From contig NC_089493.1 in assembly GCF_036850765.1 (NCBI RefSeq), positions 264,542,534 to 264,606,533 on the forward strand: a stretch of DNA of 64,000 nucleotides. The letters run 5' to 3'. The notes beneath the pieces are model-generated. The model was not told the DNA's origin, did not search any database, and saw only the letters and a program-made list of their open reading frames with translations. This DNA is from Saccopteryx bilineata. Lineage: Eukaryota > Chordata > Mammalia > Chiroptera > Emballonuridae. Shown here one piece after another: positions 45,086-55,484 of the stretch; within the stretch, counting starts at the first letter, position 1, and each line of letters starts with the position of its first letter. The position numbers and the translations under genes are program-made.

Positions 45086-45089
45086 CTTC

Positions 45090-45765
45090 TCTCCCCCCTG
45101 TGAGCAGGTGACAGGTCTGTCCCCTCTCTTTCTGTTTGATGTATTCACAAAGAGGGTGAGAGCCCCTCAGGACACCAGCATCAGTGTTGAACCCGAGGCA
45201 GCAGATAGATACTCCCTGGCCCTGGCCCGGTCCCCTGGGAGGGGCCAGTGGGCAGGGTGGAATCCATACCTACCATCTGGCACCGCCCAGTAAAACTGTG
45301 GGATTTGCTCTATGGCACTTCTTGCTCTCAGTATCCAGAAATTGAAAAACCAAATCCTACAACTGTATCTGGTAATAACAGTGACCTTCATTTTGCCTAG
45401 AAGCTTACAGTTCTTAGGTGTTTTGGTTTATGTGCAGCTCAGTGATCATGGCGATCTTTGTATGCTTGTCTAGTAGAACACATCCAACACCCAAAAATTC
45501 TGATGTGTGAAGTTGAAGTTAGGAACTTCCAGGATAAAGCTCATCAAGGGTCAGTAAGTGTTTTCCTTGTGACTGGCATAGTGCTTTATCTTGTTTAATT
45601 TCAATGGATTATACATATTTGTTCTCAGACATATACATATATCTACATTCTTATTTACTTGTAAATAAAAATTTTTAAATGTATTAGTGTATTGTTTTCC
45701 TTATCTATACTGTCAGCTTGAATATCTTGTCCACTGTGATAATTTCAAATCCTAAACTATATGCT
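45090..45765. other. Unassigned noncoding sequence
   Basis: No repeat or gene recognised with confidence. The phrase 'gactggcatagtgctttatcttg' near 45570 may be a MIR remnant. Confidence 0.4.
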
Positions 45766-45769
45766 CGAA

Positions 45770-45990
45770 CGAAGGAATGAGTGAATGGATGAACCAGGCC
45801 ATTCTTTCCTTTCTGTCTAGGATCTGGCACAGAGGAGATGGTCATTAACATTTGCTGAATTTATTTAATTAGTCCTTACAAAACCTACCAAATTGATATC
45901 ACTCTTATTTTGCAGATTAGGAAATGAATGCTTAGAGAAAAAATCTCCCCTGAGGACTGTTTGTAGAAGAAACACCCCTTACTTCCAGGT
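45770..45990. repeat. L2 3' terminus followed by antisense MIR
   Basis: The 45770-45870 part ends in 'ggatctggcacagaggagatgg...aacatttgctgaattt', a sense L2 terminus. The 45870-45990 part ('attagtccttacaaaacc', 'cttattttgcagattaggaaatgaatgcttagag') is antisense MIR. Confidence 0.55.
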
Positions 45991-45999
45991 CCAGTGCCT

Positions 46000-47805
46000 T
46001 TTTCCCTACATCACAGCTCTGTTCCAGGTGCACATCAGTCTGATTTTTTTTTCTCTGTTAGTTTTTTATGTACTTTAAACTTTAAAGAATTCATAAAATA
46101 GACTTGAGAAGAATAAAGCATTTTTTTCTAAAACATCCAGTGCATGTGAAGTGTTCAGGAAATAATTTCCTAGAAGAAGGAGGTCTGCAGCTGCAAATAC
46201 AGCATTCCTGCTGGTTGAGTGCAGGCACTGGAATCGCCTTCGGTTCAGATGATTGGGGATGCTCTGTTTTCTGGAGATTTAAGCTTTTCCACACTTGCTT
46301 AGATTAACTGGGGCTTCAGGGATTTTGGAGCAGAGACCCAGCTGCCCAGAAGGATGAACCATTTCTGCTGCTGTGTGGCAGGGTGGCCCCAAGGATTTGG
46401 GGAGAGGGGCAGGAAGCGGATGGCAGGAACCCACTGGGGGAAGAAAGTGCTAGGGAAAGCATGAGGTCATAGACCAACAAGTGTGAGAATGCGGCAGGAG
46501 TGCAGGGGGCTCCTGGGTCAGCAGACAGGCCTGACATTGTTCAGAGGGGTGAAGGGAGTCTCTCGGCTCAGAGTAAGAACTCCTCCCCGGGGTAAGAGGG
46601 CACTGGTCAGGGCAGGGCATCATTTCCAGAGGTACGGAAATCCTCAGCAGTTTGGTGGAGGGCACCTCCCCATCTTCAGGATCCCCCCCTCCTCCCGGTC
46701 TTGGGTAAGAACTGGCTGGACAGCCATCCCTGGGCAGAGGGCTCCTCAGAGCCCTGCACTAGATTTATTCTTGGGATCAAAGTGAAACACGTGCCTTACA
46801 TCTTTAAGCTGCTGCTTTTGTGGGTCAGCATGGGCCAAAATGGTGAGTCTCTCTTGTAAAACATACATAAAGGTAGGCTGGAAAAATAGTAGCTTTATTC
46901 TGCTTTTTTGCGTTTTCATTTATGGCGAGAATACAAATCTACCTTTCTACTTTCTAAATGTTATTTATTGGAACTATCATTTAATCATTATGTATTATAC
47001 TTACTGAATTAGACAGGTTACCTTGAACCTTTTCATGGCTGTGGTTATTGCCATCTATCCCTTCTCACTTTACATGCTAACAAGATCTTTTTATTTCTGA
47101 AGTGTGGTTTGCCATTGTTTAAGCTGTTGCTTGCTTCTTATTTTTGACTCTTTTGTCACTTAAGTAAGATGTCTTAATTTTTATTTAGTGTTAGATCATT
47201 TAGAATTTTTTTTGCTTGCTTATTTTTACTTATTAACATGTTTTTGTATTGTGTTTTGTACACTTTCATGTGGAGATATCTTTTAGAATTACTGTTGTAG
47301 ATTCTGTAATTCTGTTCTCAAAGAGTTTAACTATTAGATATAGATACCAGACCACTTTCTTTACCTGATTTATTTAGAAGTGCAATCCAGGGGAGCTGGC
47401 TGTTTGTGGTGAACTCCAGCGTCTGCGACTGGCCCCTCTGAGCAAGCAGAGTAGGTGTGGAGACACGCTGGTCAGGGTGTACACCTGGCCTTCGTTAGGT
47501 GCTGTGGGGAGTGCGCTGTCCTCTAGAAGCTGTGTGAGAGGAGGGCTGGGAATAACTGAAAACCACACAGAATCTCACCAGCTCCGGAGCATGCAGCCCA
47601 GGAGAACTAGTTCTGACTGGGGTGGGAGAACAGGGCAGGCTCCTGGAGGTGGTGGCATTTGAATTCCAAATTTAGAGTTGTGGGTTCAAATATTAATTTG
47701 GAGGCAGGAGATCTTTATTTTCCTCCATGAATTCAGAGAAATTGTGACATTTTGGTTTTTAAACCAATTGGTGTGGATGTTGTTTTGTTGTATGGGGCAG
47801 TGTCT
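46000..47805. other. Unassigned noncoding sequence
   Basis: 46300-46790 is GC-richer with frames on both strands (46483-46785 plus, 46450-46665 minus) and no known domains. 46900-47340 is AT-rich and could be very old L1. Nothing else is recognised. Confidence 0.4.
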
Positions 47806-47809
47806 TCTA

Positions 47810-48406
47810 CAGTGTGTCCGCAAAGTCATGGTGCACTTTTGACCGGTCACAGGAAAGCAACAAAAGACGATAGAAATGTGAAATCTGCACCAAATAAAAG
47901 GAAAACTCTCCCAGTTTCATACCTATTCAGTGCAGTTCAATGTGGGCTCACGCACAGATTTTTTAGGGCTTCTTAGGTAGCTATCCCGCATAGCCTCTAC
48001 AGACTCATCACTGACTGATGGCCTACCAGAACGGGGTTTCTCCACCAAACTGCCGGTTTCCTTCAACTGCTTATCCCACCGAGTAATGTTATTCCTATGT
48101 GGTGGCGCTTCGTTATAAACGCGCTGATATTCACGTTGCACTTTGGTCACGGATTCAAATTTAGCGAGCCACAGAACACACTGAACTTTCCTCTGTATTG
48201 TCCACATCTCGACTGGCATGGCCATGGGCTGCTCCACTATATACACGGTGTTACGTCATCACCTGCGCATGCACACATGCTGCCACATCATCCTACAGAA
48301 ACTGGGAGGGTTTTCCTTTTATTTGGTGCAGATTTCACATTTCTATCGTCTTTTGTTGCTTTCCTGTGACCGGTCAAAAATGCACCATGACTTTATGGAC
48401 ACACTG
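47810..48406 (-). mobile_element. 600-bp mariner derivative with long inverted repeats, copy 2
   Basis: Starts CAGTGTGTCCGCAAAGTCAT and ends with the inverted counterpart. The roughly 108-bp terminal inverted repeats are nearly perfect. TA flanks it (47808-47809 and 48407-48408). It matches 24046-24643 across its whole length with few differences, so both descend from one internally deleted progenitor. The minus-strand frame in the interior is intact in this copy. Confidence 0.95.
47923..48246 (-). pseudogene. Open 107-codon mariner transposase N-terminal fragment
   Basis: Read on the minus strand, the frame starts in the interior of the element and ends where it runs into the other inverted repeat. 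Residues 20-60 resemble the helix-turn-helix region of Tc1/mariner-related transposases (a VQREYQ... helix, then PPHRNNITRWDKQLKETG). Residues about 68-80 hold KPRSGRPSVSD, a GRPR-like motif that links the two DNA-binding parts. The DDE/D catalytic domain is absent, so it cannot cut DNA. The known role of this region is binding the inverted repeats. Whether it is transcribed or translated is unknown; it may be open simply because it is young. Confidence 0.7.
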
Positions 48407-48409
48407 TAA

Positions 48410-51345
48410 TATTTTCATCATCCCCTCCATTGTGAGTGTTAATAAATGTTAAATTGATTTACCCTTAAGGCTTCATTGTTGCTGTTGATTACCTGGGTTG
48501 CTCTATTTTGCAGACTATAGTCTGGAAGACCCGGGTGTGTAGGGCGGTGCTCATTTTAGTTTTTTGTTCCCATAAACTGACCTGTCAGAGGTGGGGACTC
48601 ACTAAGCGCTTGTTGAATGCGGCAGATCCGGGAGCATGTTGTTTGAGTTTGTTCCCATTCTGTGCCTCTCCTTGCTCTGAGCTGGCTGGTAGGAAGCTGA
48701 AGACAGTTGGACTTCTTAAGAAAACTGCATCTAGAAGCAATTCGCTGGTCAGATTCTTTTAATTTTAGGTTTAGTATTGTTCCTTTTCCTCCCGTTTGGT
48801 GAAGTGGTATAATGCTTTAGCACATTTTAAATAAGATTACACAAGCTGCTGTTAGTTGGCATCAAGTGTCTTTTAATCTGGAGAGAAAATGTTACCTCCT
48901 TCATTTGCAAAACAGTGTGTTTCTGGCGCCATATTTCAGAGTGTCTTCTGGTGGTTCGGTTATCCTGGGCTTCTAATTACCCTCATTTTGTTGTCTAGGG
49001 CAGAAATTGCCATTTCAACAAGAAAATTTTGTAATGAGCTGGAGGAAATGGGCTTGTCGTTACGATGTTATATGCAGTCTAGAAAAAAAATCTATGTGGA
49101 TTTTTATTTCATGAGAATGGGACAGTTTAATTGAAAAATGTTGTTGAAATGTGCTTTCCCTTCCCATCAGTCTGTTGTTAATGCTTATATATCCAAGCTA
49201 GAGTCAGTTAAAATTGGTGCCCTTTGCCAAAATACTTCTTTTATTTTCATTTTTTGTGCAGAATTTTGTGATGCTAGATCTTTTTTTGTTTAATTAGGCC
49301 CTGGAAGAAATTGAAGGAGAGCTGTATTTAAATTTTCAGACCATTAAAGCCCCTAAAACTATTCTAGATGAAAGGCACAAAAATTAACTTTAATATTTAT
49401 TATATGAATAAAACCAATAGGGAGAATATTTCCAGAAGCCATTCTCTTTTTCCTTCTCTAGACAGCTGGCTAAGATTAATCGCAGGCCTGAAAGTAGGCA
49501 CGTTTGCTACATTACTTGTTCTGTTATTAGGAAATAACTGAGAGGGAATAGAAACTCTCGGTCTCCTTGTATTTTGGGGCCAGGTTGTAAACTTTATAAC
49601 TCACTAATATAATAAAATGTTTGTTGATAACATTATCATATTTTGTTCTCTGTTAGAACAGTCCTAATTTCTATTTTCATTGGTTTTCCTTTTAAAATTT
49701 TAATCTCGAAGACAAAAACCACGTGCAAAATACTTGCCTTGTAAACTGAAAGTTCTTGAACATCATCAGTTCTAGGGTTGTGGAATCAAGCTGGCTGGCT
49801 GCTGGCCTAAGAGGGCTTGGTACGAAGCATATTTTAGGCACAAATGTCTTTCATCTTTTGAGCAGCCAAACCCTGTTTGGGCTGTGGGTTAGCTGAAGAC
49901 TGTTGTAGAAAAATGGACAGACCTAACCGGAGCGAACTAAGATGATGTGCAGAAGGAAGGGGAGGGGAGATCTCCGTCTAGCCAGCGAGAGCTGGTATTT
50001 CTCCTGTACGTGTGATTTCCCAAATTGGATTGGCTATTGTGATGGAGAAGATTGTCAGCACTATGTAAATGAGAAGTGAAAATGCATCTCATGCAGATAA
50101 TTTCTTTGTAGATAATTTGCCATAAAAATTTATATTGCAGTCCTTAAAACCTTCGGAGATTTAGTCTGTCTAGGGAAAGGTGATTTATACGGTATTAAAA
50201 CACTTTTTATGTTCCAGTCCTTTAGATTTAATGTTTATTGCCTATAAAAATGAAATCTTCTTGTGGATATTTAAAAGTTTGGTACTGTGTGAAATATATA
50301 TTCAAGTTTGAATCTGAAGCGCTTTGGAGATGTAAATAAATGGCAAATCCTTTGCTCCAAAGTTCATGCTGCCATTGGGGCCCATGTCTCTGCTCTGCAC
50401 ACTTAGGAGGTTGCACAGGTATATGTCTTATCACCATGGTGATAAAGGAAAACATGGCGATTGTGGGTTTTTAAAAAACTTTAAATTAGCTACCAGGTCT
50501 AGAAGTATCATTCCTTAGAAAGTTATGCAAGTGTGACCAGAATTCCATTCAGATCTATAGAGCTGCGTAAGTTATGGCCAGGTTTTAAAGAATGGAAGTG
50601 CTTTGGCAATGCAGTATTAAGGGAGAGCAGTTTGGGGACTTTTACAGGCCCTCAGATTCATAAGCAATTGTATGCTTTAACGCCAGTCTTAAATAACTCA
50701 CGTGGAGAAATTCCGGGGGTGGGGGCTGCTGCTGGGCAGGGGAACCGTTTAAACATCTGGGGGCTCCTGAAGGATGTCTTCTGAACTGATGGCCCTGACG
50801 ATGAGTATCTGATGTGATTGTGAAGTAAGCATAGTTTCTGAAGCCCTAGAGTTGCTGTGCTGGGCTGTCCTGTCCAGATGTCTTCTGGCTAGCCACCAGA
50901 GTACAGGGCTGGTTGAGTCCCGGCCAGCTTTCCAGGTTTCTTAGACATTGGACATTTCAGAAATTGTGTGGGAAATGTTTTTTTGTGGGGATTTGCAGGA
51001 AAAGGTAGAGCTAATTATCGAGGCCACCCCATTATAACCACAGTAGGAATCCCAACTGCAAGACCATTGGGAAACTAGCCCAGTATTTGGGGTGAGCCTG
51101 CCTGGAATATTGGCTGTTCACTGAGGACCAGAGGGGCAGGGAGGAGACTCTGGGTATGGAGACTTCAGTTGGGCTGCCAGGTGTGGATACTATTGGCAGT
51201 AACAGAACTTGAAATAGTGAAATTGCTGTGATAGGGTGTTCTCACCTATACAGTAGAGACTATTTATCCCTTGGGTGGGGGTATCAGTAAGCTTAGCTGA
51301 GTGGCCACCCCAAAGAAGGGTTTGGCTCAGCCTTTTAAGGACAAG
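48410..51345. other. Repeat-poor segment, candidate conserved noncoding DNA
   Basis: I recognise no interspersed repeat over 2.9 kb, the longest such gap in a window with roughly one repeat per kilobase. The sequence is complex and AT-moderate, with homeodomain-like TAAT words (for example near 48974 and 49130). The frames at 48508-48762 and 48889-49134 have no known domains. It may hold enhancers; that is inference. Confidence 0.35.
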
Positions 51346-51361
51346 AGGAACCTGTATTCTT

Positions 51362-51529
51362 TTTTAAAAAAATTATTATTAATTTATTGATTTTAGAGAG
51401 AGAGGAAGGGAGAGAGAAAGAGAGGTAGGAAACATCGATCTGTTTCTGTGTGCCTTGACTGAGGATCAAACCTGCAACCTCTGCGGATCGGGACAATGCT
51501 CTAACTAAGCGAACTCTTTGTCCAGGGCT
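51362..51529 (-). repeat. Short bat SINE (VES type)
   Basis: T/A-rich tail, 'tattgattttagagagagagg', 'gtgtgccttgactgagg', then the tRNA-like head ('aacctgcaacctctgcgg', 'gacaatgctctaactaagcgaac'). The target duplication GGAACCTGTATTCTT / GGAACCTGCATTCTT (one mismatch) lies at 51347-51361 and 51530-51544. Confidence 0.9.
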
Positions 51530-51544
51530 GGAACCTGCATTCTT

Positions 51545-53115
51545 AAAGAATTCTAGGGAAGATAGACTGAGAGAGCCGAGGAAATTCGGCCCCCTGGGCG
51601 TGAAACGCAAGTGGCTGTGCAGTAATCTGATAGTCGGAGCCTGGCCCCTCAGACTTGTTGCAGCAACAGAGCTTTCAGGCAGAATCAGTCAAAAGGTGAT
51701 GACTGTTGCTTAACTGTTATAATGGTGAAATTGGTGGCATTTTTAAGGGGCTGGGTTAGTGGTGACTCAGGGGCCGTGTTTTCTTGTATCACAAGTAAAA
51801 TAAAAGAAGATACATGCCTTATTGTGGCAGACTACAATCTACAGCCTCTCCTGACTTGCAGCTTGCCTTAACCCATACTGGTGGCTTTCTACGCCAGGCA
51901 GCTTAGTTTGTGACAGGTGAGGTTGGAGAACCAGACCAATGAGGGAGCAGGTGTAAAGATAACCAGCAGACATCTGGGAGCAGCCCCGACTACAGACGGT
52001 GTGTAATCAATATCCATTTGTTGAAAGTTAAATGTTCGTGTGCAGTGACGGTCACTTCTCTGAGTAGGGAAGGGACGAAGCAACGCCACAGTCAGTTCTG
52101 TGTAAAAACGGCCAGTGCCCAGATTGCTAGCATTGCTTTAGACAGCTCTGAGCTCCTCAGGAAGGAATTGTGAGCTCACTAACTTTAGAATGCTTCTTTG
52201 TCAGCGTGAACCAGACTCTCTGGGAGGAATTTGAACATGCAGACGTTCAGTGACAGTGTGTGAAGTGGGGCAGTTACACAGCTACATCTACTAATATTTT
52301 TGGTATAAAGCAGTTGCTAAAATTAATTCCAGTCTGAAACTTGATGGATTCTCAGTCATGGAATTAACAGATTTCAAATGGCAAAAAATAAAAAGAGCTG
52401 AATTAAAAATAAATGTTTATGTTGGCAATTTGGAGCCTGTCCCTAGTACACTGAATGCAAAGTTTTTTGTTTTGGGGGATTTGTCTGCCTTTTTGTATTC
52501 ATGGGAGAAGCATATATTCAAACCAGAAATGTATAAGATCACTAGCTGTTCCCACCCCCAGCAATCTCTTTATGAGCGGTCAGTATTGTTCTTTATGCCG
52601 CAGGCCAGCAGTCCACTTGAAGAATGAGATGCACCTTGGCTCCCAGGCCCTCAGCGCTGACGTTGACGGTCAGTAAGCCATGCACCTGCTGCTATATATG
52701 ACGTACACAGCACGCGGGAGGGCGGCCTCCTTTCCACCAGCACACACAATGCCTCCAGTCTTATTAGGCCTTCCTCTGAATTTATACCAGTCAACTATTT
52801 AGGACCCCTATGTGTTTCATTTTGTTTTTAATGAGGTTTCAATCTACCTCTGCCCATCTCTATCCTCTCAGTTACAGCACTGAGTTTTTTTTTACATTGT
52901 CTGATATTAGACATTGTGGTTTAACGCCCTTAGAAAGCTTAGCCATCCGGGTGGGTTGGGTTAATATAGCAAGAAAAGAACAGGGGCTCTTTGTTAGGAA
53001 TTTAGAGATTCTGCACTTAATTAGAAGATTTCTAATGATGACAAGTGAGTTTGGCTCACTTATTTTTGCTGGTTTAAGGATCAAACATGGGTCCTTGTGG
53101 TTAATGCTTTTCATG
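51545..53115. other. Unassigned noncoding sequence
   Basis: No repeat family or gene recognised. The frames at 52358-52627 and 52810-53196 have no known domains, and the latter runs into the LTR-like element. Confidence 0.4.
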
Positions 53116-53121
53116 CCCAGT

Positions 53122-53506
53122 TGTGGAGACAGTGACTACTTGGAGACCACATGGAGTGCACCGAGGGGCCTAGGGGAGTCCGCCTCACATCCCTGAGCTA
53201 GGTTTCCTGAGACTGCCTTGACCCCCAGTCCTTACGGGTACTTATTGATACACACAAATAGAAGCAGGGATGAGAATGAGGAAGTCAGGAAGCAGAGAAG
53301 AGAATGAGGAAGTCAGGAAGGGGAATTTCTTTAGAGCAGACAAAGAGTAAGGGAAGTAGCTCAAATATCCCCACCTATTGATTAATCAGAATTGCTAACT
53401 CTATCCCTGTTGTGCTGTGTTCAGCACTTTCTGTCAGGCTCTGTGGCTTTTGCCTCAGGGCACTGAACTCTGACCCTGTTCTATGTTCTGATTCAGGGCC
53501 TCTACA
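53122..53506 (+). mobile_element. LTR-like element, copy 2 (with 34824-35219)
   Basis: Begins TGTGGAGAC and ends CCTCTACA, matching 34824-35219 from end to end. It has its own tandem duplication of about 20 bases ('gaatgaggaagtcaggaag', 53274-53320) and lacks about 30 bases present in copy 1. The 6-bp flanks CCCAGT / CTCAGC (53116-53121 and 53507-53512) agree at four positions and may be an old target duplication. The flanks differ from copy 1, so they are separate insertions. Confidence 0.7.
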
Positions 53507-53514
53507 CTCAGCGT

Positions 53515-54505
53515 CAGTATTCAATAACATCCAGAATGCAGCATGACCCGCCCACTATCATCCCCAAATCTCAATAGGTTTAACTGTAGGAATTGAAAAT
53601 TGAGCAACCAAATTTATTTTAGTGTGTGTGCATTTCAAGAGAAACTTGTGTTTCTGGATTCATTTAAGTAGCAATAGTATAATGCAGAAAGCTGGATTTT
53701 ATCAGTAGTTTTTGATTTAAAAAAATCTTTACCCAGATATCACTGTAGTGCCAGTGCTATGAAATAAATAACTGTGAGACCCAGTAGCACACCCTGATCT
53801 GCCCCGGCAGGCCGTTCTGGCAGCCGGTGGCCTGGTTAGGGATCCAGAGGGTGAGGTCACCGTGGGAAGGGCAGATGTACTGAGAGGGGAAAGCCCATTC
53901 CCTGCTTTCAACCACAAATGTCTTTTGATAACTAGTAAAATTGGCAAGCAGAATGATTGAAAACATGTGAGAGGTAACTGGATCTAAGTTTCAAGTAGTA
54001 CATATTTGAAAAGTTTTCCCCAATGTAAAAGTTACTCTTTAAAAGCCTTAAACTAATAAAAACAAGGAAATTCCATGTTACGGCTGCCACTCGGCCTTTC
54101 CATTTTTATTCTCGCAGTCAGATTTGACAGGTCCGATGCTGATTGGCTCTGGGACCCCTGCGAGCTTTTAAAGCAGAGGGGGAAGCAAACAAAAGCTGGC
54201 AGCAGCTGGGATGGAGAAAGTCTCCACCACACTTCAGTGCCAGGCTCATAATTCCAGTTTAGTATATCCTATTTTCTCTTCTTGTGGCTGCTTCCTGTAT
54301 TTACTCACTGAAGCGGATTCAGGATTCCTTCAGAGGCAAGGCTGTTTCTCTCCTTTCTTTTTTCTTGCTCTCATTCTAGATTTTATTGGGTGGCATCCTG
54401 TCAGGTGTTACGGCTGTCAGGTGTTATGGCTGGATCTCTCTTGCCCTTGATGACCCTTCCTCTTTCTTGTCCCATGGCTTCTTTGCTGAAATGCTGAATT
54501 GCATG
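53515..54505. other. Unassigned noncoding sequence
   Basis: No repeat recognised. At 54139-54172 an inverted CCAAT ('tgattggctc') lies about 25 bases before a TTTTAAA. This looks promoter-like, but nothing else supports a promoter. Confidence 0.35.
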
Positions 54506-54509
54506 GCCT

Positions 54510-54730
54510 GTCCTCCCTCTAATTCACTCTTCCTGTTGCTGCCAGAATGATCTTTCTCAAGATCTGCAGTGATTGTCAGTAGCCTAGAGAGTCAACAGCA
54601 TAGAGACTCAATGGAGTCAGATACCCCTTTAAAGCTCCAATTAGATCTATCTCTGCCTTTCTTAGTGAACCAACAAATAATAAGGAACTGGCCCTGAGGA
54701 CTCCACTGTCTTGCCTTTTACCAAAGCAGA
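54510..54730 (+). repeat. L2 fragment
   Basis: The phrases 'gttgctgccagaatgatctttctc' and 'gtcagatacccc' resemble the part of L2 that also begins the copy at 1620. Confidence 0.45.
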
Positions 54731-55029
54731 CCTGGCACCAGTAGCCTGAGGGAACTGCCCCTGCCCTTGGTGAGGAAGAAAGAAGAGATGACGACACGAG
54801 GAGGGCTGGAGGATAGTAAGACCAACTTCACCTCCTCCGCGGCTAAGGCATAGTCACGGAACCTTAGAGAGGGAGGAGCCTTAGAGGTCTTTCTCCCTGT
54901 GCGTGTGGAGCCCGCCGTCCCCGTGGAGCCCACTGTTCCCATGTCCATCTCAAGCCTTTTTCACTTTTGAGAACATTCTTCTGTGGTGAAGGGAGCAGAT
55001 TTAGGTGCAAAAAATACTGTCTTCTAAAT

Positions 55030-55150
55030 CTCACTTCATAAATGTGTTATCTTGGTCAGGTTGCCCTTAACTCTGAATCTGTGTCATCACTCACTGGTAG
55101 AGTGGGCATACTGACCGTGTAGTATCGTTTTGGCAATTAAAAATGACAAA
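55030..55150 (+). repeat. MIR fragment
   Basis: The phrases 'gtgttatcttggtcaggttgccc', 'gaatctgtgtcatcactcactggtagagtgggca' follow sense MIR. Confidence 0.5.
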
Positions 55151-55184
55151 AGTTGTAAAGCAGGAATCAGTAAACTAGCTACAG

Positions 55185-55480
55185 CTGTTTTTATTATCTC
55201 TGCTCATTCCATGCCTTCTGGAACGTTCCCTCTTCCCCGCCTCCGCCCCCCCCCCCCATGAAATTTCTCCTGTCTTTTAAGGCCATCTCTGCTGCCTTTC
55301 CGAAGGAGTCTTCTTGACTCTCCGAACAGAAAGTCACCTCTCTTCCTCTCAACTCCCAGTAGTCTCCATACCTCTCCTGCAGCGTCCTGCCTAATAGTCG
55401 TCCACTTAATTTACTAAGTTGTAAGCTCTTTGAGCAACAGCGCACTTTGTTGCCTGGCCCTGTCCCCTATAATGAGCCCA
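55185..55480 (+). repeat. L2 3' fragment
   Basis: The phrases 'ccttctggaacgttccctc', 'tgtcttttaaggcc', 'aagttgtaagctctttgagcaacag' follow sense L2. A C run lies at 55246-55257. Confidence 0.7.
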
Positions 55481-55484
55481 GAGG

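Noticed and set aside
34824..53506. The two LTR-like copies as the two ends of one provirus
   Set aside because: They are 18 kb apart, strongly diverged, have different flanking hexamers, and the DNA between them holds ordinary host repeats rather than retroviral genes.
54139..54172. CCAAT plus TATA-like promoter
   Set aside because: Only two short motifs, with no CpG enrichment, exon or transcript signal nearby.
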